This document shows positions 8,850-18,657 of a stretch of DNA of 64,000 nucleotides, piece after piece; the first letter of the stretch is position 1, and each line of letters starts with the position of its first letter. The DNA is taken from positions 310,001-374,000 of the forward strand of contig NZ_JAIMID010000001.1 of NCBI RefSeq assembly GCF_019966535.1, in the 5' to 3' direction. Both the position numbers and the translations under genes were made by a program. The notes beneath the pieces are model-generated. The model had not been told where the DNA came from. It did not search any database and saw only the letters and a list, made by a program, of their open reading frames with translations. The DNA comes from Mesobacterium pallidum. GTDB taxonomy: Bacteria; Pseudomonadota; Alphaproteobacteria; Rhodobacterales; Rhodobacteraceae.

Positions 8850-11267
8850 ATGGCCGACGATCTGGCACCACCTGCGCCCCGACCCGGCGCGGTCGAGGCG
8901 CTGCTGGGCGAATACCGCCCCACGCCGGGCATTCCGGACGAACTGATGCGCCCCGATGGCACCATGCGCGCCGCCTGGGCGCCGCTGATCAGCCATCTCG
9001 CGGCGCAGGACCCAGAGACGCGGGCGGCAAGCTTTGCCCGCGGCGACCAGTACCTGCACGACACCGGCGTCTATTTCCTGCAATCGGATGCCAAGGGCGG
9101 GCCGATGCCGCGCGACTGGCCGCTCAGCCACGTGCCGGTGATCATCTCGGGCGCCGAATGGGCCGATCTGGCAGGCGGTATCGCGCAGCGGGCCGAGCTG
9201 CTCGAGCGGGTCATGGCTGATCTCTACGGCCCCGCCACGCTGGTGCGCGGCGGGATGCTGCCGCCCGAGCTGCTGACCCGCAACCCCGAATGGCTGCGCC
9301 CGGTGGTCGGAACACGGCCCCGGTCGGGGCATTTCCTGCACCTGCTGGCGTTCGAGATCGGGCGCTCGCCCGACGGCAGCTGGTTCGTGCTGGGCGACCG
9401 GACGCAGGCCCCTTCGGGCGCGGGGTTCGCGCTGGAAAACCGCATGGCCTCGGGGCGGATCTTTCCCGAGCTCTTCCCCCGCGCCAATGTCGAGCGGCTG
9501 GCGGGCTTCTTTCGCGGCTTCCGCGATGCGCTGAACGGGATGCGCGCAAGCGAAGAGGGGCGGGTGGCGATCCTGTCGCCGGGCCAGCACACCGACACCT
9601 ATTACGAGCACGCCTATATCGCCCGCTACCTCGGCTTCATGCTGCTGGAAACCGGGGACCTCAAGGTCGAGAACGGCGCGCTGACCGTGCGTACCACGCG
9701 CGGGCCGGTGCCGATCGACGTGCTCTGGCGGCGGCTGGATGCGCGATTCGCCGACCCGCTGGAACTGGACGAAGGCTCGGCTCTCGGCACGCCCGGCATG
9801 GTCTCGGCCCTGCGGGCGGGCGCGATGACCATGGTCAATTGCCTCGGGAGCGGCGTGCTGGAAAGCCGCGCGCTCATGGCCTTCCTGCCGCGCATCGCGC
9901 GCGAGGTGCTGGGCGAGCCGCTGAAGCTGCCGAACATAGCGACATGGTGGTGCGGGCAGGACCGCGAACGCGACTACGTGGCAGCCAACCTCGACCGGAT
10001 GATGATCGGCCCGGCGCTGTCCACGCGGCTGCCCTTCGACATCTCGGGCACCACGGCGCTGGGTGGCCGGTTCCGCGCCGGGGCCGAGCAATCAGTCGCC
10101 GACTGGCTCGCCCGCGAGGGTGGCGCGCTGTGCGGGCAGGAGGCGGTGACGCTGTCGACCACGCCCGCGATGATCGACGGCCAGCTGGTGCCGCGCCCCA
10201 TGGTGGTGCGGGTCTTTGCCGCCCGCACGCCGCAGGGCTGGACGGTCATGCCCGGCGGTTATGCCCGGATCGGCCAGACCGATGACCCGACCGCGCTCGC
10301 CATGCAATCGGGCGGCTCGGTTGCCGATGTCTGGGTGGTGGGGGACGCGCCCGTCAGCCTCGACACGCTGACCGCGCCGCAGCGCGACGGGGCCTTCAGC
10401 CGGCGCCATCCCGGCCTCTTGCCGGCCCGCGCCGGCGACAACCTCTTCTGGCTGGGCCGCTACACCGAGCGGGCCGAGACGGCCGTGCGCATCCTGCGCG
10501 CCTACCACCTGCGCATCGCCGCTTACGGCGAGACGCCGCTGCCGCTGCTCGAGGCGCTCGAGGCGCATATGGCCGGCCTCGACCTCGACCCCGAGGCGCC
10601 GCTGCCCGAGCCGCTGCTGGCCATGTTCGATCATGCCGTCGGCTGCGCTGCGGGTGTGCGTGACCGCTTTTCGACCGATGGCTGGAACGCGCTGAACGAC
10701 CTGGCGCGCACCGCCCGCGACCTGGCCACCCGGGTGAAGCCCGGTGACGATGCCGCCCGCGCGATGAGTGTGCTGCTGCGCAAGCTCGCCGGGTTTTCCG
10801 GCCTCGTGCACGAAAACATGTTCCGGTTCGACGGCTGGCGCTTCCTGACCATCGGCCGGGCGCTCGAACGCGCGATCCAGATGGCCGCCATGCTGGAACG
10901 CTTCGCCGATTTCGACAGCCCCTCGGGCGGCTACGACGTCGCGGTGGAACTGGGCGACAGCGTGATGACCCACCGCCGGCGCTATTCGGTCGAGACCTAC
11001 CAGAACACGGTCATGGACCTTCTGGCGCTCGACGGGGACAATCCCCGGTCGCTGGTCTTCCAGCTGGCCGTGCTGACCGAGCAGGAAGAGAAGCTGTCGG
11101 GCACCGGTCGCGCCTCGCAGCGCGGCGAGGCGGCGCGTGCCCTGCTCAGCCTGCGGACCGAGCTCGAGATCGCCGCGCCCGACGCCCTGACGGCCGATCG
11201 GCTGGCGGCGATCCGCGGTCAGCTCCTGCAGGTCTCGACCATGATCTCGACGCAGTACCTCGGCTAG
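8850..11267 (+). CDS. Circularly permuted ATP-grasp (type 2) fused to alpha-E domain
   Basis: An 805-residue fusion. Residues ~1-470 match the circularly permuted ATP-grasp type 2 family (formerly DUF404/407), predicted amide-bond-forming ligases. Residues ~515-805, beginning near RAGDNLFWLGRYTERAE, match the alpha-E family (DUF403), a helical domain that nearly always travels with this ligase. In many genomes these are two genes; here they are one polypeptide. A strong GGGGAGGGG ribosome site precedes ATG 8850. It lies 48 bp after the DUF2126 gene and 4 bp before the next gene, so co-transcription is likely. The substrate is unknown. Confidence 0.9.
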   Translation: MADDLAPPAPRPGAVEALLGEYRPTPGIPDELMRPDGTMRAAWAPLISHLAAQDPETRAASFARGDQYLHDTGVYFLQSDAKGGPMPRDWPLSHVPVIISGAEWADLAGGIAQRAELLERVMADLYGPATLVRGGMLPPELLTRNPEWLRPVVGTRPRSGHFLHLLAFEIGRSPDGSWFVLGDRTQAPSGAGFALENRMASGRIFPELFPRANVERLAGFFRGFRDALNGMRASEEGRVAILSPGQHTDTYYEHAYIARYLGFMLLETGDLKVENGALTVRTTRGPVPIDVLWRRLDARFADPLELDEGSALGTPGMVSALRAGAMTMVNCLGSGVLESRALMAFLPRIAREVLGEPLKLPNIATWWCGQDRERDYVAANLDRMMIGPALSTRLPFDISGTTALGGRFRAGAEQSVADWLAREGGALCGQEAVTLSTTPAMIDGQLVPRPMVVRVFAARTPQGWTVMPGGYARIGQTDDPTALAMQSGGSVADVWVVGDAPVSLDTLTAPQRDGAFSRRHPGLLPARAGDNLFWLGRYTERAETAVRILRAYHLRIAAYGETPLPLLEALEAHMAGLDLDPEAPLPEPLLAMFDHAVGCAAGVRDRFSTDGWNALNDLARTARDLATRVKPGDDAARAMSVLLRKLAGFSGLVHENMFRFDGWRFLTIGRALERAIQMAAMLERFADFDSPSGGYDVAVELGDSVMTHRRRYSVETYQNTVMDLLALDGDNPRSLVFQLAVLTEQEEKLSGTGRASQRGEAARALLSLRTELEIAAPDALTADRLAAIRGQLLQVSTMISTQYLG

Positions 11268-11271
11268 GCCC

Positions 11272-12147
11272 ATGCTCTACGACATCCGGCTCGCCATCTC
11301 TTATGACTATGACAGCCCGGCCGGGGCCAGCCGGTCGCTGCTGCGCATGCTGCCGCGCGGCTCGGCGGACCAGCAGCTTCTTATGGGCGAGGTCTCGACC
11401 GACCCCATGCCCAGCTGGCGCCGCGACGGGGTGGATTTCTTTGGCAATGCCACGACCGAGGTGGCCCATGACCGGCCGCTGCGCGAGATCGAGTTCCGCT
11501 TCGAGGGCCGGGTGCAACGCAACGCGCCGCTGCAGGGGCTCGACCTGTCGCCGCCCTGGCCCGCCCTGGCGCCCGAGATCGCGGCGATCCATTCCGTGGC
11601 GCCCGACGCACCGCACCACTTCCTCGGGGCCTCGCCCCGGCTGCCCGCGGCGCCCGAGATCGCGCGGTTCTGCCGCTCGGTCGTGAGCGAGGACATGACC
11701 GCGCTGACCGCCACGCGGGCGGTGAGCGACGCGCTGCACGCGCTTTTCGACTTCAACCCCGAGGCCACCGAGGTCACGACCGCCCCGATCGACGCCTTCC
11801 GCGCCCGCGCCGGGGTCTGCCAGGACATCAGCCACGTCATGATCACCGGGCTGCGGTCGCTGGGCATCCCTGCGGGCTACGTGTCGGGCTTTCTGCGGAC
11901 CGAGCCGCCCAAGGGCAAGCCCCGGCTGGAAGGCGCCGACGCGATGCACGCCTGGGTCACCGCCTGGTGCGGGGCCGAAACGGGCTGGATGCAGGTCGAT
12001 CCGACCAACGCGATGGACGCGGGGCTCGACCATGTCGAGGTCGCGCTGGGCCGCGATTACGGCGACGTGGCGCCGGTGAAGGGGTCGCTGCGGTCCTCGG
12101 GGTCGCATACGACCACCCACGCGGTGGACGTGGTGCCGGTGGGCTAG
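11272..12147 (+). CDS. Transglutaminase-like family protein
   Basis: A 291-residue transglutaminase/cysteine-protease fold protein with N-terminal beta-sandwich (Bact_transglu_N) and catalytic domain. The triad is C183 (GVCQDISH), H226 (DAMHAWVTAW) and D243 (MQVDPTNAM). It starts 4 bp after the ATP-grasp/alpha-E gene. In many proteobacteria the same trio is followed by anbu, a proteasome-like peptidase. No such gene follows here: the next ~570 bp lack a convincing coding sequence. The role in peptide or isopeptide processing is inferred from context. Confidence 0.9.
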   Translation: MLYDIRLAISYDYDSPAGASRSLLRMLPRGSADQQLLMGEVSTDPMPSWRRDGVDFFGNATTEVAHDRPLREIEFRFEGRVQRNAPLQGLDLSPPWPALAPEIAAIHSVAPDAPHHFLGASPRLPAAPEIARFCRSVVSEDMTALTATRAVSDALHALFDFNPEATEVTTAPIDAFRARAGVCQDISHVMITGLRSLGIPAGYVSGFLRTEPPKGKPRLEGADAMHAWVTAWCGAETGWMQVDPTNAMDAGLDHVEVALGRDYGDVAPVKGSLRSSGSHTTTHAVDVVPVG

Positions 12148-12720
12148 GGTAGGGGGAGCTATTCCGTCAAGCGGATGGGCTAGGCGCCTGGTTTGGACGC
12201 TGCCCGATGGGCGCCTGTTTGATCAAAACGTAGGTATTTGGTGATGCTCCGCGCCCGATTTTGCTTTCCAGCGTTGGAATGGCACGAAACGTCCAGATCT
12301 GGGCTCCCCACGGAATCAAGCCCGAAGGGCGCCGCGCCATCGCCATGCTGCAAGCATGCCTCCGGCATGACCCGCCCCCTCGGGGCGGCGATCTTGCAAC
12401 GTATGCAATTCCTTCTGCACGTCTTCGGATTTGGCGCGATAAAGTGCCTCTGACCACCGTCGGATCGCCACCCCGGCGGGTCGACGATCGCGCGTGTTGC
12501 GCTTCGAAGTGATCGGGGAAGCGCGGCGAAGCGGTGGTTGGCGGCGATTCCTACCCTTCTGAATGCCTGTAGCAAAACGTCACCTGAAAGGCAGGCGCGT
12601 GCCGTGAGGTGTTTCGGGTGAAGCACGCCAAGGAAGGCGAATGGCGGACCTTGAGACCGTTACGTCACAGTATCACCGTGCCACCAAAAACCCAACGCAC
12701 CGCGAGCTGCGCCAGAAGCC
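12148..12720. other. Long intergenic region with a hairpin cluster; no credible gene
   Basis: This 573-bp stretch between the transglutaminase operon and the beta-oxidation operon looks AT-richer than its neighbours, and none of its open frames looks like a protein family or has good codon use. At 12344-12388 three hairpins with 3-nt loops follow each other: CATGCT-gca-AGCATG, CATGCC-tcc-GGCATG (sharing CATG with the first) and CCGCCCC-ctc-GGGGCGG. The sequence GATGGGCGCCTG is also partly repeated near 12175-12215. It could hold a small RNA, a terminator array or decayed sequence. Confidence 0.45.
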
Positions 12721-13491
12721 CTACCTCCCCCGAAACTCCGGCTTCCGCTTGGCAAAGAACGCCTTCACCGCCTCCTGCGAATCCTCGGACTCCACCAGCG
12801 CGGTCTGCTCCAGCGCCTCGGCCGTGATCGAGGCCTCGTAGCTTATCCCGTCCATCGCCCGCAGCAGCCGCTTGGCCGCAGCCTGGGCCAGCGGCGCGCC
12901 GGCCGCAATCCGGGCGGCCAGCGCCTCGGTTTCCGCCACCAGCGCATCGGGCGCGTAAGCGGCATTCGCCAGCCCCAGTTCCACCGCTTCATCGGCGGGG
13001 ATCTTGCGCCCTTCGAGGATCGCCTGCAGCGCCCGCTTGTAGCCGAGGCCGCGATGCAGCAGCCAGGTGTTGCCGCCGTCCGGGATCAGCCCGATGGCGG
13101 CAAAGGCCATGTAGATCGTTGCATCCTCGGCCATCGTCATCATGTCGCAATTCATCGCCAGTGCCGCGCCGATCCCGGCGGCCGAGCCATGGACCTGCGC
13201 GATCCAGATGCGCGGAGAAGTCGCGATGGCCGCCAGGATCGGCCGGTATTCCTGCTCGAGTAGGAGGGTCACCGGGCTCTGGATGCCCTCGGCCAGGTCG
13301 GTGCCGGCGCAGAAGCCCCGGCCGGTGCCCGACACGATCACGACCCGCACGGCAGGGTCGCGGTGGATCTTCATGATCGCCTGCTTGAACCCGTCGCGCA
13401 TGGCCTTGTCCATGGCGTTGAACGCCTCGGGGCGGTTCAGGGTGATGCGGGCAATGGCGCCCTCGGTCTCGTAGAGCAGCGGGTCGGTCAT
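12721..13491 (-). CDS. Enoyl-CoA hydratase/isomerase (crotonase) family protein
   Basis: A 256-residue crotonase-fold enzyme acting on acyl-CoA thioesters. The oxyanion-hole motifs GFCAGTDL (~60) and GSAAGIGAALA (~105) are present. The two catalytic glutamates of classical enoyl-CoA hydratases are not. The usual PE-GLxP segment reads IGLIPDGGNTWLL, with aspartate as in PaaG-type isomerases. An isomerase or ring-epoxide isomerase (PaaG-like) role is therefore at least as likely as hydration. It is the last gene of a five-gene operon, 10 bp after the CaiB-type gene. Confidence 0.85.
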   Translation of the reverse strand: MTDPLLYETEGAIARITLNRPEAFNAMDKAMRDGFKQAIMKIHRDPAVRVVIVSGTGRGFCAGTDLAEGIQSPVTLLLEQEYRPILAAIATSPRIWIAQVHGSAAGIGAALAMNCDMMTMAEDATIYMAFAAIGLIPDGGNTWLLHRGLGYKRALQAILEGRKIPADEAVELGLANAAYAPDALVAETEALAARIAAGAPLAQAAAKRLLRAMDGISYEASITAEALEQTALVESEDSQEAVKAFFAKRKPEFRGR

Positions 13492-13501
13492 CGCATGGTC
13501 C

Positions 13502-14629
13502 TCAGGTCAGGACGCCCGCCGCCGCAAGGGCGTCGAGCGTGGCATCATCATAGCCCGCCGCCGCCAGCACGGCGCGGGTGTCGCTGCCCGGTGCATGGGG
13601 CGGTGTGGGGGCGGGGGCCGGGGTGCGGTCAAAGCGCGGGGCCGGGGCGGGCTGGGGCACGCCGGCCACCTCGATATAGGTGCCGCGCGCGGCAAGGTGG
13701 GGGTGCTCGGGCGCTTCCTCCCAGTCCAGCACGGGCGTCGCGCAGGCGTCCGAGCCGTCGAAGATCGCAGCCCAGTCGTCGCGGGGTTTCGACGCGAAGA
13801 CCTTGGCATAAAGGTCGCGTCTCTCGGCCCAATTGCGCGGATCGTTCTGGTCGCCAAGGTGCTCTCGCGGCAGTCCTGCCAGCTCGACCAGCTTGGCAAA
13901 GAACTGCGGCTCGAGCGGCCCGACGGCGAGGAACTTGCCATCGGCGCAGGTGTAGCAGCGATAGAACGGCGCGGCGCCGTCCAGCATGTTCGCCTGGCGC
14001 TCGCTGGTCCATTGCCCGCGCGCGCGGAAGCTGTGGATCAGCCCCATCAGCGCGGCCGCCCCATCGACCATGGCCGCATCGACCACCTGGCCCTTGCCCG
14101 AGCTCTGGCGCTCGTAAAGCGCGGCCATGATGCCGAAGAGCAGAAACATCGTGCCGCCGCCATAGTCCGCGGCGATGTTCAGCGGGGGCGCGGGCGGGCG
14201 GTCCGGCTCTCCCATCGCGTTGAGGATGCCGGTGAGCCCGAGGTAGTTGATGTCATGCCCGGCCGTCTGCGCCAGCGGCCCGTCCTGCCCCCAGCCGGTC
14301 ATGCGGGCAAAGACCAGGCCGGGGTTCACGGCGGCGCAGGGTTCTGGCCCCAGCCCCATCCGCTCCATCACGCCCGGGCGGAACCCTTCGATCAGCACGT
14401 CGGCGCGGGCGATGAGGGCCATGGCGGCCTCCATCCCTTGGGGCGTCTTGAGGTTCAGCGCGACCGACAGTTTGCCCCGATCGTTGACGGTGGCCGGGTT
14501 TTCGGGGCCGGACTTGCGCGCGATCAGCACCACCTCGGCGCCAAGGTCCGCCAGCAGCTGCCCGGCCAGCGGGGCCGGTCCCAGCCCCGCCATTTCGACG
14601 ACCTTCAGGCCGGACAGAGGCCCGCTCAT
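13502..14629 (-). CDS. CaiB/BaiF family protein, alpha-methylacyl-CoA racemase type
   Basis: A 375-residue family III CoA-transferase-fold protein. The region MTGWGQDGPLAQTAGHDINYLGLTG and the following DYGGG segment are those of alpha-methylacyl-CoA racemases, whose conserved His and Asp abstract the alpha-proton of 2-methylacyl-CoA. Such an enzyme lets 2R-methyl-branched acyl chains enter beta-oxidation. The start overlaps the stop of the FadJ-type gene by 4 bp (ATGA), so the two are translationally coupled. A true CoA transferase cannot be fully excluded. Confidence 0.85.
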   Translation of the reverse strand: MSGPLSGLKVVEMAGLGPAPLAGQLLADLGAEVVLIARKSGPENPATVNDRGKLSVALNLKTPQGMEAAMALIARADVLIEGFRPGVMERMGLGPEPCAAVNPGLVFARMTGWGQDGPLAQTAGHDINYLGLTGILNAMGEPDRPPAPPLNIAADYGGGTMFLLFGIMAALYERQSSGKGQVVDAAMVDGAAALMGLIHSFRARGQWTSERQANMLDGAAPFYRCYTCADGKFLAVGPLEPQFFAKLVELAGLPREHLGDQNDPRNWAERRDLYAKVFASKPRDDWAAIFDGSDACATPVLDWEEAPEHPHLAARGTYIEVAGVPQPAPAPRFDRTPAPAPTPPHAPGSDTRAVLAAAGYDDATLDALAAAGVLT

Positions 14630-16767
14630 GCGGCCACCGCCTTGCTCTCGCGCAGCCGGTCAAGCGCGCCCTCGGGGATCGCGAAGCGGTCCCCATATTG
14701 CGCGGCCAACTCGGCGGCGCGGGCCGCGAAGGCGTCGATGCCCAGCCCCCGGATGAACTGGATCGCCCCGCCGGTATGGGCCGGGAAGCCTATGGCAAGG
14801 ATGCTGCCCAGGTTCGCCTCGACCTCGGTCATCAGCACGCCTTCGTGCAGGCAGCGCAGGGTCTCGATGGCCTGGCGGTAGAGCAGGCGGTCGATGGCGT
14901 CCTGGTGGGTGATCTCGGCATTGCGCTTGGCGAATTGTGCAAGGCCCGGCCAGAGTATCCGCTCACCCGCCGCATCGTAATCGTAGAAGCCGCCGCCATA
15001 GTGCCGGCCACCGCGCCCCATCTCGATCATCGGGTCGGTCACGGCCACGGTCGCGGTGTTCTGCGCGCCGAACTGGCTGTCCACCCCAAGCCGCGCATCC
15101 AGCGCCGCATGGGTCTCGCGCACCTTCTGGCTGAGGATCAGCGACACCTCGTCGAAGACCTGCAGCGGACCTACGGGCATTCCTGCCGCCCAGGCCGCGC
15201 GTTCGATGGCCACCGGGGCCATGCCGTCGACCAGCAGCTGGCAGCCCTCGTCCAGGTAGGTGCCGAAGACGCGGCTGGTGAAGAAGCCGCGCGAATCGTT
15301 CACGACAATCGGCATATAGCCGATCTGCTGCACGTAATCGTAGGCGCGGCGCAGCGTGTCCTGGCTGGTCTGCGCGCCCATGATGATCTCGACCACCTTC
15401 ATCTTGTCGACGGGGCTGAAGAAGTGCAGCCCGATGAAACGGGTTGGGTCCGGGCAGGCCTTGGCCAGGACAGAGATCGGCAGGGTCGAGGTGTTGGAGC
15501 CGTAGATGCCATCGTCCGAGAGCGTGCCGAAGGTGTCCTTGATGACCTTTTCCTTGAGGTCGATGTCTTCGAAGACGGCCTCGATGATGAGGTCAGAGCC
15601 TTCGGGCGCCTGGGTCACGGGGGTGATCTGGCCCAGCAGGGCGGCCTTGGCCGCGTCACTCATCCGGCCGCGCTTGATCGCCTTGTCGCAGAGGGTTTCC
15701 GAATAGCCCTTGCCCTTCTCGGCCTTGGTCATTTCGGTATCCAGCAGCGCCGTCGGCAGCCCGGCCTTGGCATGGGCATAGGCGATGCCCGCGCCCATCA
15801 TGCCCGCGCCCAGCACGGTCGCCGACCCGGCCTTCCAGCGGTCGCCGGCCGGGCGCACGGCCCCGCCCTTGATCGCCTGCATCCCGAAAAAGAACGTGGT
15901 GATCGCCGCCTTGGCCTGCGGCGTCGGCACCAGCCCGATGAAGGCGCGGGTTTCGAACCGCAGCGCGGCGTCGAAATTCATCCGCATGGAATTCACGGCC
16001 ACGTCGAGGATGCGCTCCGGCGCCGGCATCAGCCCGCGCGTCTTGGCGAAGAGCATGGCCGAGGACGCCACGACGGTCTGCCGGATGCGCGGGTGCAGCG
16101 CGTCGCCGCCGGGATAGCGGAAGCCCTTGGTGTCCCAGGGCTGCTGATGCGCACCGGGGTTGGCGGTGATCCACGCCTTGGCGGTCGGGACCAGCTGGTC
16201 GGCCTCGGCCACGATCTCATCCACGAGGCCGGTTTCCAGCGCCTTGGCGGGCTTCAGCTGGCGGCCTTCCAGCAGCAGGGGCAGGGCCTTTTCCAGACCC
16301 AGCAGCGCCGTCATCCGCACCACGCCGCCGGCGCCGGGCAGCAGGCCCAGCGTCACCTCGGGCAGACCGGTTATGGCGCGCGGGCTGTCCAGCACGATGC
16401 GGCGGTTGCAGGCCAGGCACAGCTCGAACCCGCCGCCGAGGGCCGCGCCGTTGATCGCGGCGACGACGGGGACGGGCAGGCGTTCGAGGCGGCGGTAGAC
16501 AAGCTTGTTCGCCTCGATGAACTCGAAGGCCGCCTGGTCGGCCTTGTCCGTGGCCAGCAGGTCGTTCAGGTCCCCGCCCGCAAAGAAGGTCGACTTGGCC
16601 GAGGCAAAGACGACCCCGGTCAGCCCCTCTTCAGCCTCGAGCCGGTCGAGCAGGGCGCGCATCCCCGGCTCGAACCGCTTGTTCATCGTGTTGGCGCCCT
16701 GGCCCTGCATGTTCATCGTCACCGTGACGATGCCAGCGGCGTCCTTGTCGTAGATGAAATCTTCCAT
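14626..16767 (-). CDS. fadJ: Bifunctional enoyl-CoA hydratase / 3-hydroxyacyl-CoA dehydrogenase (FadJ/FadB alpha-subunit type)
   Basis: A 713-residue fusion. The N-terminal crotonase domain has STFFAGGDL, GAALGGGFELCLA (first catalytic Glu) and GLPEVTLGLLPGAGG (second catalytic Glu). The C-terminal NAD-dependent 3-hydroxyacyl-CoA dehydrogenase has the Rossmann motif TVLGAGMMGAGIA and GLHFFSPVDKMKVVEI. Together they carry out steps two and three of beta-oxidation. ATG 16767 has an AAGGGGAG ribosome site; an upstream extension lies antisense to the thiolase end and is rejected. The partner thiolase lies 13 bp upstream in the same operon. Confidence 0.93.
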   Translation of the reverse strand: MEDFIYDKDAAGIVTVTMNMQGQGANTMNKRFEPGMRALLDRLEAEEGLTGVVFASAKSTFFAGGDLNDLLATDKADQAAFEFIEANKLVYRRLERLPVPVVAAINGAALGGGFELCLACNRRIVLDSPRAITGLPEVTLGLLPGAGGVVRMTALLGLEKALPLLLEGRQLKPAKALETGLVDEIVAEADQLVPTAKAWITANPGAHQQPWDTKGFRYPGGDALHPRIRQTVVASSAMLFAKTRGLMPAPERILDVAVNSMRMNFDAALRFETRAFIGLVPTPQAKAAITTFFFGMQAIKGGAVRPAGDRWKAGSATVLGAGMMGAGIAYAHAKAGLPTALLDTEMTKAEKGKGYSETLCDKAIKRGRMSDAAKAALLGQITPVTQAPEGSDLIIEAVFEDIDLKEKVIKDTFGTLSDDGIYGSNTSTLPISVLAKACPDPTRFIGLHFFSPVDKMKVVEIIMGAQTSQDTLRRAYDYVQQIGYMPIVVNDSRGFFTSRVFGTYLDEGCQLLVDGMAPVAIERAAWAAGMPVGPLQVFDEVSLILSQKVRETHAALDARLGVDSQFGAQNTATVAVTDPMIEMGRGGRHYGGGFYDYDAAGERILWPGLAQFAKRNAEITHQDAIDRLLYRQAIETLRCLHEGVLMTEVEANLGSILAIGFPAHTGGAIQFIRGLGIDAFAARAAELAAQYGDRFAIPEGALDRLRESKAVAA

Positions 16768-16780
16768 GATCCGCTCCCCT

Positions 16781-17989
16781 TCAGACCCGTTCGATGATGC
16801 TGGCGATGCCCATGCCGCCACCGACGCACATCGTGATGAGGGCGCGTTTGAGATTGCGCCGCTCCAGCTCGTCCAGCATGGTCGAGACAAGGCAGCCGCC
16901 CGTCGCGCCCAGGGGATGGCCCATGGCGATGGCGCCGCCGAGCACGTTCAGCTTTTCATCCGGTACATCAAGATCGCGCTGCAAGCGCAGGGCAACGCTT
17001 GCAAAAGCCTCGTTGATCTCGACCAGGTCGATGTCGTCGATGGTCAGCCCCGCCTTGGCCAGCGCCTTTTGCGAGGCAGGCCCCGGCCCGGTCAGCATGA
17101 TCGTCGGATCGGTCGCTGTCAGCGCGATCGACACCACCCGTCCGCGCGGGTCGAGCCCGATGTCGCGGCCCGCCTGTTCGCTACCCACCATGACCAGCGA
17201 GGCGCCGTCCACGATGCCCGACGAGTTGCCCGGCGTGTGGACATGGTTGATCCGCTCGACGTTGGTGTACTTGGCCAGTGCCACCGCGTCGAACCCCAGC
17301 GCGCCGGGGCCGGCAAAGGACGGCTTGAGCGCGCCCAGCTTCTGCATGTCGGTGTCCGGCTTGATGAAATCGTCCCGCTCGAGGATCGTGAGGCCATTGC
17401 CGTCCTTGACCGGCACGACCGAGCGGTCGAACCAGCCAGCATCCCGTGCATGGGCCGCGCGTTTCTGGCTTTCGAGGGCAAAGGCGTCCACGTCATCGCG
17501 GCTCCAGCCCTCGATGGTGGCGATGAGGTCGGCGCCGATGCCCTGAGGCACGAACCCGGTCTGGATCGCGGTCTCGGGGTCCTCGGCAAACGGGCCGCCG
17601 TCCGCGCCCATGGGCACGCGGGACATGCTCTCGAACCCGCCCGCGCAGACCAGGTCCTCCCAGCCGCTGGCGACCTTGGCGGCGGCGGTGTTGAACGTGT
17701 CGAGGCCCGAGGCGCAGAACCGGTTTACCTGCGCGCCGGGCACAGAATCCGACCAGCCCGCCTTTTGCAGCGCGATCTTGGGCAGCACCGCGCCCTGTTC
17801 CATGACCGGGGCCACGCAGCCCAGCATCACGTCGTCCACCCGAGCCGTGTCGAGGTCATGCCGCCCCTGCATCTCGCGCAGCAGGGTGGTCACCAGGTCG
17901 ATCGGCTTGACCTCGTGCAGCGTGCCATCCGCCTTGCCCTTGGATCGCGGTGTCCGGATCGCGTCGTATATATATGCGGTTTCCGCCAT
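16781..17989 (-). CDS. fadA: Acetyl-CoA C-acyltransferase (thiolase, beta-oxidation type)
   Basis: A 402-residue thiolase catalysing the final thiolytic step of beta-oxidation. The nucleophilic C92 is in [13 protein letters not shown]. The C-terminal [12 protein letters not shown] (His) and [11 protein letters not shown] (second Cys) complete the active site. It is encoded directly upstream of the FadJ-type subunit and 23 bp downstream of a TetR gene. Both the order and the sequence suggest the FadA partner of the multifunctional complex, rather than a biosynthetic PhaA. Confidence 0.92.
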   Translation of the reverse strand: MAETAYIYDAIRTPRSKGKADGTLHEVKPIDLVTTLLREMQGRHDLDTARVDDVMLGCVAPVMEQGAVLPKIALQKAGWSDSVPGAQVNRFCASGLDTFNTAAAKVASGWEDLVCAGGFESMSRVPMGADGGPFAEDPETAIQTGFVPQGIGADLIATIEGWSRDDVDAFALESQKRAAHARDAGWFDRSVVPVKDGNGLTILERDDFIKPDTDMQKLGALKPSFAGPGALGFDAVALAKYTNVERINHVHTPGNSSGIVDGASLVMVGSEQAGRDIGLDPRGRVVSIALTATDPTIMLTGPGPASQKALAKAGLTIDDIDLVEINEAFASVALRLQRDLDVPDEKLNVLGGAIAMGHPLGATGGCLVSTMLDELERRNLKRALITMCVGGGMGIASIIERV

Positions 17990-18012
17990 GGTCTCTCCTC
18001 CCTCTCGCTGCC

Positions 18013-18657
18013 TCAGATCGTCTCGAAGAACGCGACCCGAGGCAATGGGTCCAGTTCTACTTCGGTGATGCGCCGCGCCTCGGCCCGGTCGATGCCGATG
18101 CCGCGCAGCACGATTTCCGCCGTGTCGCTGCCCGCCTGCCGCCAGGTGCGCCTCCCGTCCAGTACCAGGCTCATCGCGCCAAAGGTGGCCCCGCCCGCCG
18201 TCGCGGTGATCGAGGCGACCTGGTCCGGCTCGAAACTGAACCGCCCGGCCGCGAGGCCCCGGCGCAACTCCTGCGCGGGCATGTCGGCCCAGAAGGATCC
18301 AAGCCGCGGCTCAAGCATGGCATAGCGTGCGATGAAGCGCCCCCATGACGCGTCGTCATGAACCCGCCGAACCGTCAGCCGGATGGAGGCGGCGATCTTT
18401 TCGGCCGGGTCCTGCATGCCTGCGCAGGCGCGATTGACCGCCCTGCGGAATTCGGCGGCCGTCTGGTCGCAGACCGAATCGAACAGCGCCCCGGGATCGT
18501 CGAGGTTGTTGTAGATCGTGCCGCGCGACAGCCCCGCCTCGCGCGCCAGATCGCTGACCGCCAGCGAGGTGCCTCCGGTCTCGGCGAAGATTCGGAGCGC
18601 GGTCTGGTGGATGCGACGCGTGGCAGAATTCACCGGCGGACCTTTCGTTGGAGACAC
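18013..18657 (-). CDS. TetR family transcriptional regulator of the beta-oxidation operon
   Basis: A TetR-type regulator (214 residues from GTG 18657, or 206 from GTG 18633; the start is not settled). The HTH reads [31 protein letters not shown], then a helical effector domain. It heads the run tetR-fadA-fadJ-racemase-crotonase, with only 23 bp to fadA, so an acyl-CoA-responsive repressor of its own operon is the natural inference. An inverted repeat overlapping the first GTG could be the autoregulatory operator and would favour transcription control right at this start. Confidence 0.83.
   Translation of the reverse strand: MSPTKGPPVNSATRRIHQTALRIFAETGGTSLAVSDLAREAGLSRGTIYNNLDDPGALFDSVCDQTAAEFRRAVNRACAGMQDPAEKIAASIRLTVRRVHDDASWGRFIARYAMLEPRLGSFWADMPAQELRRGLAAGRFSFEPDQVASITATAGGATFGAMSLVLDGRRTWRQAGSDTAEIVLRGIGIDRAEARRITEVELDPLPRVAFFETI

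Noticed and set aside
6411..10091. A 1226-codon minus-strand open frame across two transglutaminase-module genes
   Set aside because: Antisense shadow; no domains, and it spans the boundary of two genuine plus-strand genes.
12180..12626. A possible 148-residue protein in the intergenic region after the transglutaminase operon
   Set aside because: No ribosome site, no recognisable motif, and it runs through the hairpin cluster.
16768..16890. 41-residue N-terminal extension of the FadJ-type protein
   Set aside because: It overlaps the thiolase end in another frame and looks unlike the family; a good ribosome site precedes ATG 16767.
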